DNA from: Cloacimonetes bacterium TCS62
Lineage (GTDB): Bacteria; Cloacimonadota; Cloacimonadia; Cloacimonadales; TCS61
NCBI GenBank assembly: GCA_001577185.1
Contig: LSCM01000052.1
Location: 1-7,543, forward strand
Length of the DNA: 7,543 nucleotides
Direction of reading: 5' to 3'
Shown here one piece after another: positions 6,275 through 7,543 of this stretch. The notes beneath the pieces were generated by a model. It was given only the letters and a program-made list of their open reading frames with translations. It was not told the DNA's origin and did not search any database. The translations under genes and the position numbers were made by a program. Each line of letters begins with the position of its first letter. Position 1 is the stretch's first letter.

Positions 6275-6665
6275 ATAGAGAATTTACTTTATTAGATTTT
6301 TATTTGTCAATAAATTTAATTTTTCTAAAGAAGATTTTTAAAAAAACAATTTGTTATTTTGAATTAGTTCTAAAAAGTTTTACTTGACTTACCAAGATAT
6401 TAGATTGATGATATTCTAGATGTTGGAGTTAAATAGCTTGTCATTAAAATCATTGGAAAAAGTTTTAGAAAAAGATAAGTAAGAAAAATAGACGAATGAA
6501 AATAAAGCATAATGAATAATAATACAAACTAATTACAGTAGCATCTCTGCTTGAACATCTTGACAGATGGAAATAAATAATTTGGATGGCTAGTGATTAG
6601 TTTAAATAGGATTAATTTTAAAAGAAAAAGTTGTGTGATGTTTAGGAATAAACGACATTTAAATT
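6275..6665. other. Intergenic region between the radical SAM gene and the Bro-N/Fic gene
   Basis: This is 391 bp of AT-rich DNA in which stop codons are frequent in the frames read; I see no gene, gene remnant, tRNA or repeat array. At its left end is a candidate minus-strand promoter for the radical SAM gene (6281-6310). On the plus strand, TTGACT (6384-6389) with a weak -10 (GATGAT, 6407-6412, spacer 17) could be a promoter toward the Fic gene. A small dyad, GTTTA-GGAA-TAAAC (6640-6653), sits just upstream of the Fic start. It appears to mark the boundary between the native operon and an acquired gene. Confidence 0.5.
6281..6310 (-). promoter_or_regulatory. Candidate promoter of the radical SAM/membrane-protein operon
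   Basis: On the minus strand a perfect TTGACA (6310-6305) is followed after 18 bp by TAAATT (6286-6281; four of six consensus positions). The predicted transcription start falls at or within a base or two of the ATG at 6274. That would make the transcript essentially leaderless, which agrees with the absence of any Shine-Dalgarno sequence before this ATG. The weak -10 element keeps confidence moderate. Confidence 0.42.
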
Positions 6666-7543
6666 ATGAGTAATACAAAAATATCTATACGTTTTTTTAA
6701 CGACCGCAAAGTGCGAGCCGTTTGGGACGAGCAAAATGCTAAATGGTGGTTTTCTGTATTGGATATTGTTGCCGTTCTAACCGACCAAAACGACTATTAC
6801 AAAACCCGTAACTATTGGAAATATCTTAAAACCAAATTGAAGAAAGAAAACAGCCAAGTGGTTAGTGCTACTAACCAGTTGAAAATCGTTGCACCAGATG
6901 GCAAAAAGCGTTTAACCGATGTGCTGGATTATAACGGGATAATCGAATTGGGTAAGCAGTTTCCGAGCAAAAAAGCAAACCGCTTTATTGAATGGTTTAC
7001 TTTTAGCGATGAAAGCATAGATGGTAAAAGTAAGACAAAAGCGTATGCTTTGTTTGAAAGTTCATTTATAGACAATTTAGAAGTTGGCACAATCAAAGGT
7101 TTGCAACAAATACACGCTTATTTATTTGGTGGTCTGTATGATTTTGCGGGACAGATCAGGCAAAAGAACATTTCGAAAGGTGAATTTCAATTTGCGACTT
7201 CACACTTTCTTGAAAACACACTAAAAAAAATAGAAACAATGCCCGAATCTACTTTTACTGAAATAGTTGAGAAATATGTGGAAATGAATATTGCGCATCC
7301 ATTTATGGAAGGCAACGGTAGAAGCACTCGAATATGGTTGGATTTGATACTGAAAAAAAATCTAAAAAAATGTGTCGATTGGAGTAAAATAAGCAAGCCG
7401 GATTATATGAACGCAATGAAACATAGCCCCACAAACTGCAATGTGCTGAAGAACTTGTTAATAAATGCTTTAACTAATAAGATCAACGATCGTGAAATGT
7501 TTATGAAAGGGATCGATTATTCATATTATTACGAAGAAAATAA
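6666..7543 (+). CDS. Bro-N/Fic fusion protein (putative AMPylating toxin or regulator), C-terminus cut by window edge
   Basis: An open frame of 292 codons starts at ATG 6666 and is still open at the window end. Residues about 5-112 resemble the Bro-N domain of phage antirepressors: IRFFNDRKVRAVWDE, then KWWFSVLDIVAVLTD (26-40), KRLTDV (81-86) and FPSKKANRFIEWF (99-111). Residues about 125-292 are a Fic domain: VGTIKGLQQIHAYLFGGLYD (140-159), the flap region GQIRQKNISKGEFQF (162-176), and HPFMEGNGRSTR (211-222), an exact match to HxFx(D/E)GNGRxxR with catalytic His211. Such Fic enzymes transfer AMP to protein hydroxyl groups. SYYYEE (286-291) resembles the C-terminal inhibitory motif of class III Fic proteins. 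An in-frame TAA at 6660-6662 makes this the first ATG. There is no Shine-Dalgarno site, and base content looks higher in GC than neighbouring DNA, suggesting transfer, perhaps from Bacteroidota. Only a few residues are probably missing. Confidence 0.88.
   Translation, partial: MSNTKISIRFFNDRKVRAVWDEQNAKWWFSVLDIVAVLTDQNDYYKTRNYWKYLKTKLKKENSQVVSATNQLKIVAPDGKKRLTDVLDYNGIIELGKQFPSKKANRFIEWFTFSDESIDGKSKTKAYALFESSFIDNLEVGTIKGLQQIHAYLFGGLYDFAGQIRQKNISKGEFQFATSHFLENTLKKIETMPESTFTEIVEKYVEMNIAHPFMEGNGRSTRIWLDLILKKNLKKCVDWSKISKPDYMNAMKHSPTNCNVLKNLLINALTNKINDREMFMKGIDYSYYYEEN

Noticed and set aside
7187..7396. Minus-strand 69-codon frame inside the Fic gene
   Set aside because: It is antisense to the Fic catalytic motif, and the plus-strand frame is uninterrupted and strongly conserved in character.

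Overview
This AT-rich window carries six genes and one short gene end, in three transcription blocks. Five genes are complete. Two run off the edges: a PadR-type regulator on the left and a Bro-N/Fic protein on the right. Most genes have recognisable Shine-Dalgarno sites, and several products are inserted in the membrane or exported. The combination of an AmmeMemoRadiSam-type radical SAM enzyme, a membrane-fused spermidine-synthase-like protein and a GHL10-type hydrolase suggests an uncultured, probably anaerobic, Gram-negative bacterium of the FCB/Cloacimonadota kind. That placement is inference from gene style only; no phylogenetic marker is present.

Layout. Positions 1-66 (minus) hold the first 22 codons of a PadR-like transcription factor. 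A 321-bp divergent gap follows. At 388-1173 (plus) is a membrane-anchored Bax-like glucosaminidase, closed by a clear intrinsic terminator at 1200-1230. A good sigma70-type promoter at 1249-1277 then drives a two-gene plus-strand operon: a cytosolic GHL10-type putative glycoside hydrolase (1349-2305) and an inositol-monophosphatase-family phosphatase (2311-3084). Converging on it is a minus-strand operon read from 6274 down to 3115. Its first gene is a radical SAM enzyme of the AmmeMemoRadiSam type (AmrS) with an N-terminal membrane segment. Its second is a 709-residue membrane protein with a spermidine-synthase-like domain between two transmembrane halves. The two reading frames overlap by up to 53 bp.

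After a 391-bp gap with no recognisable gene, an open reading frame starts at 6666 and is still open at the window end, 292 codons later. It fuses a Bro-N-like (phage antirepressor) domain to a complete Fic (AMPylation) domain with an intact catalytic motif and what looks like a C-terminal self-inhibitory helix. It lacks a Shine-Dalgarno site and looks less AT-rich than its surroundings, so it is probably an acquired accessory gene.

The most interesting parts are (a) the AmrS and membrane aminopropyltransferase-like pair, which suggests a membrane-associated system of unknown chemistry, and (b) the Bro-N/Fic fusion at the right edge. AMMECR1 and Memo, the usual partners of AmrS, are not in this window.
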